Below are positions 1 to 12,267 of a stretch of DNA of 64,000 nucleotides, piece by piece; position 1 is the stretch's first letter; each line of letters begins with the position of its first letter. The DNA is from Phlebotomus papatasi (Eukaryota > Arthropoda > Insecta > Diptera > Psychodidae): NCBI RefSeq assembly GCF_024763615.1, contig NC_077222.1, forward strand, positions 106,363,417 to 106,427,416. The letters are read 5' to 3'. A program made the position numbers and the translations under genes. Under the pieces are notes generated by a model. It did no database searches and was not told the DNA's origin. It worked only from the letters and a program-made list of their open reading frames with translations.

Positions 1-103
1 CATTATAAATTTCTCGCAACATATCGGTTACTTTCGTATATCTTCGATTGCTCGTAAACCTCGTAAACGTCAAATTTAAATTTGGAACTGTATAACGGCA
101 CTT

Positions 104-2222
104 CCCAGCGAGCACCAAATGCTAAGCTTTTTCAAATCAGCTGAAAACATATATTTTTTCAGCTGAGCTCTGCTGACCTCGAAGTTACACTAGCGATCGC
201 AGTGGCAATTAGTCAAAGTTATTCTTTTTCCTCAATCGAGTGAGAGACTTTAATGCACTTGGTTTTTGTCTTTGCTGAGTTGAGTAGAAGCTAAGGTTAA
301 CCTTTTCCATTATTACAATTTTATGATTCTTACAATAACCACATTTGACATTAAAAAATAAAGCAAAAAATTTAAAATTCACAAAAATTTTAAAAAATCA
401 TATTTATAATATATTTTGAATAATATGTATTCTTAAACCTTTTCCGACCAATAAATTTAATTTTTTTGTCTAATTTTATCAAAAAATATTGTGAATTCAT
501 TTATAAAAAAAATATACTACACCTAAATTAAAATTGCATTGCCAAGAATTCTTGTCCGCTGTGATTTTAGAAAATTAATAACCCAAGAAATTCTTGGGAA
601 TTCTCAAGATATTTTGATATTTAATGAATTCTAAATTCGAGAAATATTGAAAAAACTTCGAAACCTCATGGAAATACCAAGAAGATCAAGAACATATAGA
701 ATTTAGACACTCTATAATTTTTATTTAATGGTATACACACAGTCTACTCAAAATTATTTGAAATGATTTCCAACAAATTAGCATATTTTCCTGACTTTAA
801 AGGTATTTAAAAACTCTCTTCTAAAAAATATAAATGCATATCATTTTAATTTAAAAAATGAATCATCAAATTAAATAAATTTTTCATTTAAAAAAGAATA
901 CGTACAGTATTAAAAAAACGATAATTGTTGGTTTGTTATTTTACCACGATAATAAAAGTAGTTTTTTGCGTAAAAATGCGCTTTAGAAAATTTATAATCG
1001 AAAATTTATAAATAGAAAAGTGCAGCATATACATTATGCATATGCATCGTGCACGGATCATACATTTATTTCACTTGTAAAATATAAAACATTTTATAAC
1101 ATAAAAAAATATATATTTTCCGCATTTGCCGCAACAAACAAAAACGCTTTTATGTAAATTTTTCAACTTAAATTGTGATAAAACAATTATATTTTATTTT
1201 GTAGTATCCATAGAAATTTTTTTGTAGTATTTTTAAAAGGCATTATTGAACTCATTAACTCTTTCCGGACCGCAGCATATACTGTAAGCCAATTTCACTT
1301 TTTTTTTAAATCAAAAATATCTTTGCTCAGAAATTAATTGAGGTCCTACAAAAAATAATTTACATTTAGACATCCTTATAGTTTGTAATCATACACAAGA
1401 ATAGGACTTTTATCAGTTCTGAATAATTAAAAAAAAACATTGTTTTCCACAAAGTATTCATATGCTGCTTTGTGTACTCAGAGTCCCAAAAGAGGCAAAA
1501 GACTTAAGCGGGGGAGTCACAACTTTTAAATGGATTTTTTTAAATGCATCTGCAACTTTATTTACCATAAAAAAGTTAAAAAAGTAGAAAAATCCTGTTT
1601 CAAGATCAATTACAATAGTTGTGACCGACTGTGAGCATAATACATCAATGGCTGTTCCAGGAAAGATGCCAATATTTAATTGCGAAAATTGAGGAAAATA
1701 TGCTATTTGCAAAAGAAAAAACATATTTTTCATAAATAATGAATAATTTTATAACCCCCGACTGAATATTTGCTCAGAAAAAAAATATTTTTTTTCTCGG
1801 GAAAATAATGACGCAATTCACTAAAAAATGCAACATTTTTGGTCGGGAGTATGTTTAATACTCTTATTTGACCATTCTCTATAGGCAGCATACCGCAGCA
1901 TAATTCCTATAATAATATAAGTAATAAAAATCGTGATTATAATATCCCCCAAGTTGATAAATAATTTCAGGGGAAATTCCAAGTCCATTTTGACATTTTG
2001 AGAGAAAAAGAAAATGAAAGAGAAAATTTGCTGCTAAATGCTTCCTGGCGCCATCTACCGGCAGTATTTAGTTCTGCCATCATCCACTGCGAGCGCTAAA
2101 CAGTGCCATTTTTATGTATTTGCTTAGCACTTTTTGTTCTAGAGCTGCTGATTGGCCAGCAGACCGATTCAGCAAAAAAATGCTGAAAATCCTATTTTAT
2201 TCTGCTAACTGTGCTCGCTGGG
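104..2222. mobile_element. Possible 2.1-kb DNA transposon with short terminal inverted repeats
   Basis: The motif CCCAGCGAGCAC at 104-115 is repeated as its exact reverse complement at 2211-2222, and both ends carry sub-terminal AGCTGA/TCAGC-like words. The interior is very AT-rich and holds no convincing reading frame, so a non-autonomous or decayed element is likeliest. It lies downstream of the last visible exon of the TMEM198-like gene and so probably inside its intron. The superfamily is unknown and no target-site duplication is clear. The call rests mainly on the 12-bp palindromic match. Confidence 0.4.
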
Positions 2223-2528
2223 TTAAGCAACGAATTTTGAAATCGATCGTATTTTTGGGATGAAATTTAAAACAAAGGATTCCGCGTGTCTAAAATTATA
2301 AGATTCATTATGTTTCTGCCCTATTTCTCCTCTCGGTTTACGTTGCCAGAAAATTTCACCTCAATTTTCGTATATTTTTAAAAATAAAATAAAATATTCA
2401 GTGACAAAATATTTTCGTCGGAATTCCATGGAGAATCGAGAGAAAGAAGAATTCACTAGGGCGTAGTTCCGGGTAAATTCACAGGGAGATAGTAAAAGAA
2501 AAATGTAATGCAAAGATGAACAAAGTAC

Positions 2529-3050
2529 CTGAATCTCCGGGACTACCGAGGAGTGCTTTGTGTCTCTGCAGCCACAAGACGCATCCTGCTCCTGCTGCCA
2601 ATCCCGTGAGAAATCCAATTGCTCTGAGGCATCGGTAGCCCAGCATCATGTAGACGAAGCCAAAGACGGCGCATGTGGTCCAGAGGAGGACCTCTATCAT
2701 ATCCGGCTGACTTGTGGGACATATTGATGTGTCCATTACACCCTGCGAAGGTGGAGACGACACAAAAAAAAGTGAAAGTGGGTGGAATGGGCAGAGGGAG
2801 GACTGAGTCATATGTGAATCTGTGTCAATTGAGATGTTAGTGCAAAATGTTGAATTTTTCGGTGAATATGCTGACGGTGAGAGCGACTGAATTTGGGTCT
2901 TTTTCGCTTTTGATAAAAAAAAATGAACATAGAGACGACTTAATGAGATGAGGATGGCGCACGAAGGGTGAATAATCTTTAAGAAGGGGCACTTACTTGA
3001 AGGAGAAATGGCCAAATTTTTGCTACTTCTTCACTCTGCACAAAATTCAT
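2529..3050 (-). CDS. TMEM198: TMEM198-like multi-pass membrane protein, 5' exons (partial)
   Basis: Two coding exons are visible on the minus strand. Exon 1 (3050-2997) starts MNFVQSEEVAKIW and ends at a GTAAGT donor. Exon 2 (2742-2529) follows a TTCGCAG acceptor and ends at CAG|GTAC in phase 1. The joined frame is open across the junction. Exon 2 encodes two hydrophobic segments, with the diagnostic stretch FGFVYMMLGYRCLRAIGFLT. This matches the first part of vertebrate TMEM198, a multi-pass membrane protein reported to act as a scaffold in Wnt co-receptor signalling. The vertebrate protein has about seven membrane segments, so most of the gene must lie left of the window. I found no further exon in 1-2528. 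The family assignment is firm; any signalling role in insects is inference. Confidence 0.82.
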
Positions 3051-4483
3051 TGCAGTGTCTCTCCTCTCTAAATACGATACTTTACGGTTTTATAATTTAG
3101 ATTTTACAATTTTTGTAGAGAATAACTCTTGAAGGATGGTTTGTCAATTTGAATTTGTGTAAATTTTATAATTTGTGGCAGTGTCCTGTTTTTTTTATCC
3201 AATTAGAAAGTCTTCTTCACTGTGGGAAGATTCTTTTGTTGTCTGGAGTGATTTTGGCTCAGTTGCGCTTTTTTTTGTACTGTGTCTGGCATTTGAAGAG
3301 TATTTGCTGAGAAGAGCCAGAATATGGCAGAAAAGTGGAATTTATAAATTGATTGCATAATTTTTCAGTAGGGTGAATCCCGGCTGACCATTGCTATTCA
3401 TTTCGTATTTCGTATTTTAGCGACTGACTAAAGAAATTGATTCTTTATTGCTCGTTTCTTTTCATTCCATGCAATATTAAAGCCCCTGAGATTTATCCGG
3501 TCAATGGAATAACCGTAATAAATAAATAAAATTCTCTATCAAAACACAAAAGAGAGAATGGCAAAATCGTTTTTGTTCGATTTTTCTATGCCTTCTGGCA
3601 GATATCAGACTACAGCGCCTCTTGTGTTGGTTTTACTAACTTCCCTAGTTCTAGAGAATGGTCGGTCATTTAAAGATCTTAAACTATCTTCTAATTAAGA
3701 ATTAAAGCAGTATACCAATTGACAGAAAGATTTTCCTAGATTATAGGCCTTACGTGGCGTGATAGACAAGACCGTCACGCGCGCTTCTTCCGTACTCACA
3801 TCTGCTGACCTATGATCAGCAGAATCTTCCGACACAAAAGCATTGTAATAATAAGCAAACTTAAAAATAATAGGTACAATGAAACCTCGAATATAAGTAA
3901 TTCAGAGGTGTGCAAGAACCGTTTGAAACCGAACAAACGTCAAATGGAAATTGTACGTCAATGCTCAAAACGCTACCTGGACCATAACCATTAAGTAATT
4001 TTTATCACAAAATCATTGTATTACTCTTTATCTTGTATTACTCTTGTATTACTCCTAAGCTATTTCGGTCGATCTTTTGAGTATTTTATGAAATAGTTTT
4101 AATAGATTTCGAATCGGTAAACCGTAAATGATGCGAAAGTACTTTTGAGGTATAACATCTAAGCCATATACTGAGGTTACAAAATTATAAACCGCAAGAC
4201 TCGTTACTTTGTACTGGCTTTTGCGGTTTTTTCCTTTGATTATAACTTTACGGATATTTTTTGATATCGGGGATCGATGTTGTTCTAATTATTGTATTAA
4301 ACTTATTCTCTCGTTCAGTAATAGCCTTCCCGATTTGACAGCTCTCTCTGGTTGAGATTTCTTCTCTACTGATTCGAAGGTATATCAGAGAGAAATTAGT
4401 TGAAACCCAGTTGGAAGTTCGAACGTTTAAACCTTAAACCGATAAATTACACAAAAGAGTGAGCAAATTCATGAAAAGACATT
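3051..4483. other. Upstream spacer of the TMEM198-like gene, no gene seen
   Basis: This AT-rich stretch includes the presumed promoter and 5' leader of the minus-strand TMEM198-like gene. No coding exon could be supported. Around 3900-3975 there is a half-copy of a repeat (core AAGAACCGTTTGAAACCGAA) that recurs as complete inverted-repeat elements near 47.0 and 47.7 kb and, reversed, near 24.77-24.8 kb. Confidence 0.5.
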
Positions 4484-4716
4484 TAAGGTAAAGTGCCCTC
4501 AAGTCGACCGATTCCTCAATTAGACCGGTAGAGTTATTTATTCAATTTATTTATATTTGTACTAATATTTGGCGTATGATCTAACATTAATAGGTCAATT
4601 ATTCCATAAATAAATACGAATCAGTGACAATTTTATAGAAATTAACCATTAAAACATTCAAATATTGACCATCGGTCGAGTCGAGGAACCGGTCGACTCG
4701 AGGGCACTATACCTTA
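4484..4716. mobile_element. TA-flanked MITE, TAAGGTA termini
   Basis: The left end reads TAAGGTAAAGTGCCCTC and the right end is its inverted counterpart, GAGGGCACTATACCTTA. The similarity runs about 35 bp inward through a GTCGACCG core. Size (about 233 bp), TA ends and lack of coding capacity are typical of mariner-superfamily MITEs. Confidence 0.75.
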
Positions 4717-4948
4717 TTTTAATAAAATTGCAATTAAAACGATCTCTCATACTTAAATTTCACAAAACTACGCAAAAATTAACTTTTTGCATCAAACGTT
4801 TGCACGGTATTTCTGACATTTTTGACGATTGAAGTGTCAAAAATACCGAAATTCAAAATGACAGAATGGCTTTGTCTCTTCGAGAGCCATTGTATTAAAC
4901 TGCCATTTCAATGTGTTGTAACTAATATCAATGCACCTTTAGAACACA

Positions 4949-5816
4949 TAGGGTAAATTAAGCTAATTCAAAACCTGCTCCAAATGGAAATTTTTCGCTA
5001 CTCCAAATGGAAACGTCATTGATTTCATGATAAATACAGTAATAAATTATTATATTTATATATTTTCTATACCACAGTTGAATTATTTAGTTAATTTTGC
5101 TCCAAATAAAGCGAAAATGCATTCATATTCACAAATTTTAATTTGTTAATTTCTCAGAAAAATTAAAAGTGTACCTTTTCACCATTGAATTTTTCATCGA
5201 TCGACCATGTTTTCCAATGAAAAACACAATGAGGTGATTGTTGTTTATTCATTTTGTTTAACATATATGTCATATTTCTGGCTAATTTTAATTATTTAAG
5301 TGCTAACTTTTATTGCTAACGGTACGTGAAGTTTTCAAATGAAATAATTACCTATTTTGTGAACAAAAAGGGTTTTTCTGAAGTGTCTGCAAATGCTTCA
5401 ATAGGAAACCCCGAAAATATGATTTTTTTGGAGAGATTTTCTTATTGTTTTAGATGGGAAAGGAGAAAAGACCAGGAGTAAGAACAAATCCTGCACTAAA
5501 GAGCAACTTAACAAGGTTTTGGAAGCCTTTAGTCGCGGTTTCACTTACACTGTTTGTCTCCAATTAGAAACTTTCCCTTGTCTCCATTTGGATTATTTTA
5601 TTTACAATAGAAGCATTTTACACTCGCGTATTTTTCTTGTATTTAAGAAGTTTTCGAATTATATCTAAAGAATTTTCACTAAACAGTAACATTCTAGAAG
5701 AGTCAAGGAGCAAAATTTATGTAATTCTCTTCAGAAAAAATATGAACTTAATGTGTTGAATCTTCTGTCAAAGTTTAAGCGTCTGGAAATGGTTTAGAAT
5801 TAGGACATTTACCCTA
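4949..5816 (+). mobile_element. TAGGG-ended element with helix-turn-helix transposase remnant
   Basis: An 868-bp element is bounded by TAGGGTAAATTAAGCTAATT on the left and AATTAGGACATTTACCCTA on the right, with CCAAATGGAAA words just inside. At about 5455-5560 one frame reads KTRSKNKSCTKEQLNKVLEA followed by FSRG. This resembles the N-terminal pipsqueak/CENP-B-type helix-turn-helix of pogo-like transposases and sits just after a TTTTAG acceptor-like site. No DDE catalytic region remains, so it is a deleted copy. The terminal repeats are clear; the domain call is a pattern judgement. Confidence 0.6.
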
Positions 5817-5916
5817 AATAATCCGATCTAGATCTAAAATTTTGCCTAGATACAGGCGTTCAAAGTTAGAAATTTTGACATCTCTATATCTCCGGTATTT
5901 ATTAAACAATCCGAAT

Positions 5917-6346
5917 TAGGGTAAGTGTGCCAAATTTCGGCATAGTTGCATGCAAGCGTCAAAGTCTCAAGTTTGAAATGTAATATTTTAAATACAAATT
6001 GATTTTTTTATTCTTTCTTCTGAAAGAGTGTTGCATGGAACCTTGTAAAGAGTTTACCGTCTTTATTTACTCTAAAATCATTCTTAATACATTTTAAAAT
6101 GAATAAAAATATAGACATAGCTTTGGTGCCCTATTTCGGCCACCTTCATTCTCATAGTTCCTTGCCCTTCGAGAATTCTTCCAATATCTTTTCCACGTCA
6201 TCTCGTTTGTCGTAGCTACATTTTTTGTTATTCTTTTGCATTGTATAATCTTTAGAGTACGTAAAATCTAAAAGTTCATGGAAATTCTTGGAATAAAAAA
6301 GGTGGCCGAAATTACAAGCTGGCCGGAATTAGGCACACTTACCCTA
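5917..6346. mobile_element. TA-flanked MITE, TAGGGTAAGTGTGCC termini
   Basis: The left end TAGGGTAAGTGTGCCAAATT is mirrored by GGCACACTTACCCTA at the right, and internal GGCCGAAATT words repeat near both ends. The element is about 430 bp, has no open frame, and lies 100 bp from the preceding TAGGG-ended element. Confidence 0.7.
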
Positions 6347-8287
6347 TCTATAACTTAAACAAAAGGTCTTATTAAACTCAAAACTTTCAACTTTAATCTT
6401 CTGTATCTAGGTCACTGCTTGATCTAAAGTCCTAGCGCCACACAGCGGATAATTTCTAAATACACTCATGTTATTGGAATATTATTACAAATACAACTTT
6501 GGTAAGCACTACAATGGATGCTGGGACAATGATTCAGTCCACTTAAAAGGAAAAAATGAACTTGTTTTCAAGAGATGACGACACAATGATTTTTATAGAA
6601 TCAATTTCTAAACAATTGATGGTCAGACGGGATACATGTGGGGAATATTTTTCACAGAGCAAAAGGCGAAAAGGTCCTTTTGTAAATCCTCTTTGTCTCC
6701 TGCCAATTTCGTGAACGCACCCTTTTTTTATCATCTTCACCTTTGTCTCTCTTTTTTAGTTTAGCCTATTTTTGGGGGTTTGTGGCTCTTTTTTTTTGGG
6801 TGTATGGTCAATGTCCTGGTGGTATCCTTACCCTTTTTCACATTTATTATTATTATCGATTTTTTTCACCAAAAAGTGCACAATGTTTTTCCTCCTTGTT
6901 TTGTCTCTTCACTGAATTTCTGCACTGAGTATTTGGTACCTCCACAGGGTGTTTTTGTTGTGCCCGAGAATCAATACATTGGAGGAATTCCTTACATTTT
7001 CCACTGTGACTATCAACATATCTGCAGCAGACCACATAGAAGTGCCGTAGACGGAAAAAGGAGACACCATCGATGATTCTCCTTCCCACCCATTTATTGC
7101 TTTTCACTTTACCGAATAAATTCCTCTCTGCACCTCACACTCTTTCCCGAGATATTTCCATCACAAAATGATATTTTAATTTCAACGATTCCCTCCTCCT
7201 AGCACGGAAAATCAGGAAAATGTCCCCCAGAACAAATTTTTTGGAACACAAAAAGGCGTATACCTTGTCCGAAAATTCTAAAACGTTTATAAAACACTAA
7301 ATTCCTTCCTCTGTTTAATTTACTCAGATCTCCAATTTGATGGACAGCAATTGTCTGGGTTTTGGTTGGAAAAAAATCACTGATGCGTAAATTGTGGACA
7401 GTATAAATTTTTCAACACACTTTTGATTAGTCTCGCAATAAAAAAAAAGAAATAAAAGACTAAAAAAGAGCAACAAATGACAATATTTCACAGAGATTTT
7501 CTGCACCACAAAAAAAATATGCAGCAAGATTCACATTTATCCTACTTTTGAGCACTTTGTAGCATAAAGGACAAAAATGCGCTTCACAACCTTCTTTCTC
7601 TTTGGCTATTTGGGACGCTGCAATCCTCCTTCCAGACCCAAATACGAACAACAAACACGATGTAAAAGGCAAAAGGGGAGAGTAATGTGAAGAATCTCTA
7701 TGGGAAAGGAGAATTTTCAGGACATACGCAACTTGTGCGCAGACAAACCCCTCATCGTGTACATTTGCAGGGTTTTTCTGCGCTGCTGATTGGAACTTTA
7801 GGAGGGTGGGTCAGGAATCATAAACACTGGCGGGGAATTCTCCCATAATACTTTTCTCTGTCACTTGGTTCGGGTGTAACAGCTGAGAATGGCAGTTACA
7901 TTCAAAATTCAAACCTACCAGGGATTCATGGCAGTTTTAACGGAAAATTTTGAATTTGCTGTCAAAATGACAGCTGTCAAAAATTTAAAAATCCCCTTAG
8001 GAGAGTTTTTGAAAACATTTATGATTAATTGTGATTTAAATCAAAAACTACAACAGATTGTGCAAAAGGAAAATGGACAAGTCATAAAATATTAAGTGCG
8101 TTCGGTTTGATTTACATGGATTTATGATCCTTTTATGAATTATTATTTACTAACCAATTATTTGTTCAAATTTCTAATTTTTGTGATTCTACCCTAAATC
8201 GAAATATCAAATTCTTCTGAGTTATCTTTACTTTATAATCTGTGCCCAAGAATTTGTCCAATTTTTAAAAATTAAAAACAAAACGGT
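6347..8287. other. Spacer, comparatively GC-rich in part, no gene supported
   Basis: The part from about 6540 to 7870 has fewer poly-A/T runs than its surroundings and short frames on both strands, but none has a recognisable domain or a splice-supported continuation. It could hold non-coding leader exons of the minus-strand TMEM198-like gene, whose first coding exon is at 3050. Around 7890-8095 a 68-codon plus-strand frame begins MAVTFKIQ; I do not recognise it and treat it as chance. Confidence 0.35.
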
Positions 8288-10407
8288 AATATTTGTGGGA
8301 ACAGTAAAATATTCTGGACACAGTAAATTTTTTTTGAAGAACTCTAACATTTTCTGTGAACAGTCAAACTTTCAGCAAATAGTAAAATTTAATGGGAACA
8401 GTAAAATTTGTTCACAAATAGCAAAATTTTCTGGGTACAGTACAAATTTTAGCAAGAAGAAAAAAATCTTGGAGCAGTGAAATTTTCTGCTAACAATAAA
8501 ATTGTCTAGAAACAGTTAAATTTTTTGGGAACAGTAAAATTTTCAGCGGATAATAAAATTTTTGGATACAGTCAAATTTTCTGCAAATAGTAAAATTCTT
8601 TGCAAACAGTATATTTATCTGGGAACAGTAATATTATCCGCAAAACAATAAAATTTTCAGCGAACAGCAAAATTTTCTGCTAATAGTAAAATTTTCTGAG
8701 AATAGTAAAATTATCAGAGAACAGTAAAATTTTCAGTGACGACTAAAATTCTCTGAATCAAGTAAAATTTTCTTAGAACAGTAAAAATTCTGGGAACTGT
8801 GAAATTTTCAGCGAACAGCAAAATTTCTGGGAACTGTAGAATTTTCATGGAACACTAATATTTCTGATAACAGTGAAATTTTCTGGGAAGAGTAAAATGT
8901 CTTACTAACAGTAAAATTTTCAACAGACTAAAATTTTCTGTGAACAGTAAATTTTTTAGCCAAAAATAAAATTTTCTGAGAACAGTAAAAATGTTGGGAA
9001 CTGTAAAATTTTCAGGAAACACTAATATTTTCTGAGAACAGAAATATTTTCTAGGAACAGAAAAATTTCCTGCAAACAATAACATTTTCAGCAAAAACTA
9101 ATATTTTCTGTGAACAGTAAAATTTTTAGCCATAAATAAAATTTTTTGAGAACAGTAAAATTTCTGGGAACTGGCAAATTTTCAAGGAACACTAATATTT
9201 TCTGAGAACAGAAACATTTTCTGGCAACAGAAAAATTTCTTGCGAACAATAAAATTTTCTGAAAACAGTAAAGTTTCCTGTGAACAGTAAAATTATCAGG
9301 GTACAGTAAAATTTCTTGCGAACAGTAAAATTTTCAGCGAACAATAAAATTTTCTGAGAACAGTAACATTTCTAAGAACTGTAAAATCTTCAGGGAATAC
9401 TAATATTTTCTGAGAGCAGTAAAAGTGGTGATTATGAGAAGTTATGCAATTAGGCTGAAAATAGATTGCCATACAGCTGACTAGATTAGCTTGGCAATCT
9501 TGCTCTCTCTTTTTGACTGGCCCATCCCCAATGAAATGTAAAACATATTGTAAAATCCGTAACATACAACCAGAGAAAGGACATTTCCACCGTTTAGTCC
9601 TGGAGGTTGGAATCAACGCTAAGACGGCGGTGGCCGCATGGGGGGTGGGAAAGATCAAGAATGAGATGAAATAAATTCAATTCAATTCAATTCAATTTTC
9701 TGGGAACAGTAAAATTTCCTGCGAACAGTAAAATTTTCATCGAAGACTTAAATTTTCTGTGAACAGTAAAATTTTTAGCCAACAATAAAATTTTTTGATC
9801 ACAGTATATTTTGTGGGAACTGTAAAAGTTTCAGGGAACACTAATATTTTCTGAGAATAGTAAAATTTCTTGCGAACAGTAAAGCTTTCAGTGAAGACTA
9901 AAATTTTCTGTGATCAGTAAATTTTTCTGGGAACAGTAAAATTTTTTGAGAATAGTAAAATTTTCAGGGAACTCTAATATTTTCTGAGAACAGTAAAATT
10001 TTTATCCAAAAATAAAATTTCTGGGAACTAAAATTTTCTGTGAACAGTAAAATTTTCTGGGAACAGAAAAATTTCCTGCGAGTAGTAAAGTTTTCAGCGT
10101 AGACTAAAATTTTCTGTGAACAGCAGTTTCTTTGAACTGTAAAATTTTCATGGAACACTAATATTTCTGAGAACAGTAAAATTTTTAGCCAAAAATAAAC
10201 ATTTTTGAGAACAGTAAAATTTCTGGCAACTTTAAAATTTTCAGGGAACACTAATATTTTTGGGAACAGTAAAATTTCTTGCAAACAGTAAAATTTTCAG
10301 CAAAGTCTAAAATTTTCTGTGAACACTAAAATTTTCTTGGAACAGTAAAATTTTCTGAGAACAGTAAAATTTTCAGCGAACGGTAAAATTTTCTACTAAC
10401 AGTCAAT
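8288..10407. repeat. 2.1-kb minisatellite, unit about 20-22 bp (GAACAGTAAAATTTTCTGG)
   Basis: Roughly ninety degenerate copies of a unit close to GAACAGTAAAATTTTCTGG run through this block. Variants end CAGC, CTGTG or CAGGG, and some copies read AACACTAATATTTTCTGAG. Apparent reading frames on the minus strand are only translations of the repeat. The array is split by a retroelement at 9425-9696. Copies differ too much for recent homogenisation. Confidence 0.85.
9425..9696 (+). mobile_element. 5'-truncated non-LTR retrotransposon or SINE tail inside the minisatellite
   Basis: A unique block interrupts the minisatellite and ends, after AATGAGATGAAATAAA, in tandem TTCAA pentamers (about 9673-9695). 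A simple-repeat tail is typical of non-LTR retroelement 3' ends. A related 3' end, sharing GGTTGGAAT and AAGACGGCG words, occurs at 48505-48592. Confidence 0.6.
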
Positions 10408-11338
10408 GAGATAAAATATCAAATATTCAAAAAAGAAGATGTATGAATTATAACTAAATAATAGTCACATTTCAAAATTTTCAATTCTTATAAATGAGAA
10501 GTACTTTAAAAAAAAAACGTATTTTTATTTGACAACTCTGTCATTTCTACAGCAAATTTAAAATTTAAGTTATTGCTTTCATAACCCCCGCCAGGCCAAA
10601 TCTATCTTTCCTGCTAAATGAGGTTTACGATTTAAATTTAGGTACTTACATGAAAAATTGTAGAGATCCTGACAATTCTCAAATAGGACGTTTTAGAAAC
10701 GAAACGTCAAAATTAATAAGACAATGTCATTTTACTGATAGTTTCATCACATTTTAAAGCAAGCAACGAGGCAACATTTTGCCAAACGAAAAGGCTAATT
10801 TAAAACCAAAATATGCTATAAAAACTTTATACAACAACATACACGCAAATGACAGTGAACGTCATTGACACTGAACTGTCAAAGTTCCTCTTGTCACTTT
10901 TTTTTAAATTACTTGCATCTGGCAACCATAAATAAAGTATTTTTGGTTTTATGGCAAATAATTTCAATAATTATCCAATAATTTCCCATTTACCAATTTC
11001 TATCCCTTTTCAAAAAAAAAAAATAATAATCGCACAACTCCGTTGCCTTTCGTGGATCTTCGACGATAATGACAGTTGACGTCAAATTCAAAGTGACAGT
11101 TACGTAACGGCAAAAATTATTTGTGCTAATTACTCTGCACGTTCTGCACAAACAAAACAATCTCCGAAAATAAAAATAATAGCAAATGACGTGCCTTAAG
11201 AATACAAATTTGTTTACAAGAATAATTTACAATTTATCTACAAGTTCTTGTACACTTGACTTTGAGGCGATTTTTCATGTCTTTCACGCGGGATGCACGT
11301 AGGGATCCAAAAGAGAGAAAAGGAGGTGTAAAAACCTA
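10408..11338. other. AT-rich spacer downstream of MMADHC, no gene seen
   Basis: No coding exon or clear inverted-repeat element was recognised. The stretch has scattered TGACAGT/ACTGTCA words (for example near 10850-10880 and 11070-11100) and homopolymer runs. Its right end must contain the 3' UTR of the minus-strand MMADHC gene. Confidence 0.4.
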
Positions 11339-12267
11339 TTATTCATCCAAAAGGGAACGAATGATGTCCAAACTAGCTGGAGCATTTGTGAACACATTAC
11401 CGGAGAATGTTAAATCGTTGTCTGCACTGATGACTCTGCATTGATTCGCATCCTCAATCTTCATCCCGAATCCCCGGAATCTCTCGTCGATGGTGTAGAG
11501 ATCGGATCCACTGTAGGAATAGAAGGGTTTCCCACTGAAGGGATTGATAAAGTCTGCCCAGTGTCCTGTATGTCTCAGTCGACTGCAGATTTCTCTGGCC
11601 ACGAGGACAAACTGAAAGTCGATAGGGTTTGGTTAGGAGGAAGTTCTTGAGATTGGGAACTGGCAGGATGCATCTTCTTACACTTTTCGCACTGATTTCT
11701 GTCTCTGTGGGCGATGTCAGGGTTAACAGGGTGACTTCATTAGCCGAAGCTGCCTCAGGAACTGTAGGGAAGAGCTCCTTGAGGGTATTTCTTATCAAAA
11801 GGGGACACTTTTGGCAAGAAACGTGGAACTTATTGAGGGATTTTGACTGGAAATCTACAAGATCCTCGAGGATGATATTAGTTGATATTGTGCTAGATTG
11901 CGTCAGCCAAGCTGGTCCCAGGGATCCAGGCAAGTAGAAACGACTAGGAGAAAACAGTGCCAGAGATCCTCCTTCTCCACCAAGGGGTCCCCCATCGTCT
12001 ATTTTTAGAAAGATCAACGCGCAATTTGAGTGATAAGAGGACGTTTGATGAATTGTAAACAAACTTCAGGAATTTCATTCTGAGACGCATTTTGTGGGAA
12101 CTCTCTTTTTACTCACCTTGAAAGTCACGGATTTTCACAATTTTGTACGAGGAATCAATGTTTTTGGGATCACTTTTCCGGGAATAGCTTCGAAAGTATC
12201 CCATGAGCATGGCAGCCTCTGTAGCATTTGCACTAAATTTTATTCGCTTGAGCAACAATATTGACAT
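11339..12267 (-). CDS. MMADHC: MMADHC, mitochondrial/cytosolic cobalamin trafficking protein (cblD)
   Basis: Three minus-strand exons give 246 residues: 12267-12117, 11998-11682 and 11611-11339. The introns are 118 bp (GTGAGT...AATAG) and 70 bp (GTAAGA...TTTCAG with a CTAAC branch site). The N-terminus MSILLLKRIKFSANATEAAM is basic and amphipathic, as expected of a mitochondrial presequence. Internal methionines at 12210 and 12204 could give shorter forms. The family landmarks follow: DDGGPLGGEG then FYLPGSLG, the CPLLIRNTLKELFP segment, and the C-terminal block VAREICSRL, HTGHWADFINPFSG, DLYTIDERF and VFTNAP. In the known pathway MMADHC takes cobalamin from MMACHC and directs it to methionine synthase or to mitochondrial methylmalonyl-CoA mutase. 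Human MMADHC is 296 residues, so this copy is shorter near the N-terminus. Read without the 70-bp intron, the gene would look frameshifted. Confidence 0.93.

Noticed and set aside
6543..7672. Several 60-98 codon frames on both strands
   Set aside because: They overlap each other, have no splice-supported continuation and no recognisable domains.
8288..10407. CRISPR-like array
   Set aside because: The repeats are contiguous, degenerate and lack unique spacers of constant length. The host is a eukaryote, so this is a minisatellite.
11612..11681. Apparent frameshift in MMADHC
   Set aside because: The frame change is explained exactly by a 70-bp GT-AG intron with a CTAAC branch site, and the joined protein matches the family.
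11629..11937. 102-codon plus-strand frame
   Set aside because: It is antisense to MMADHC exon 2; splice-joined MMADHC explains the region.
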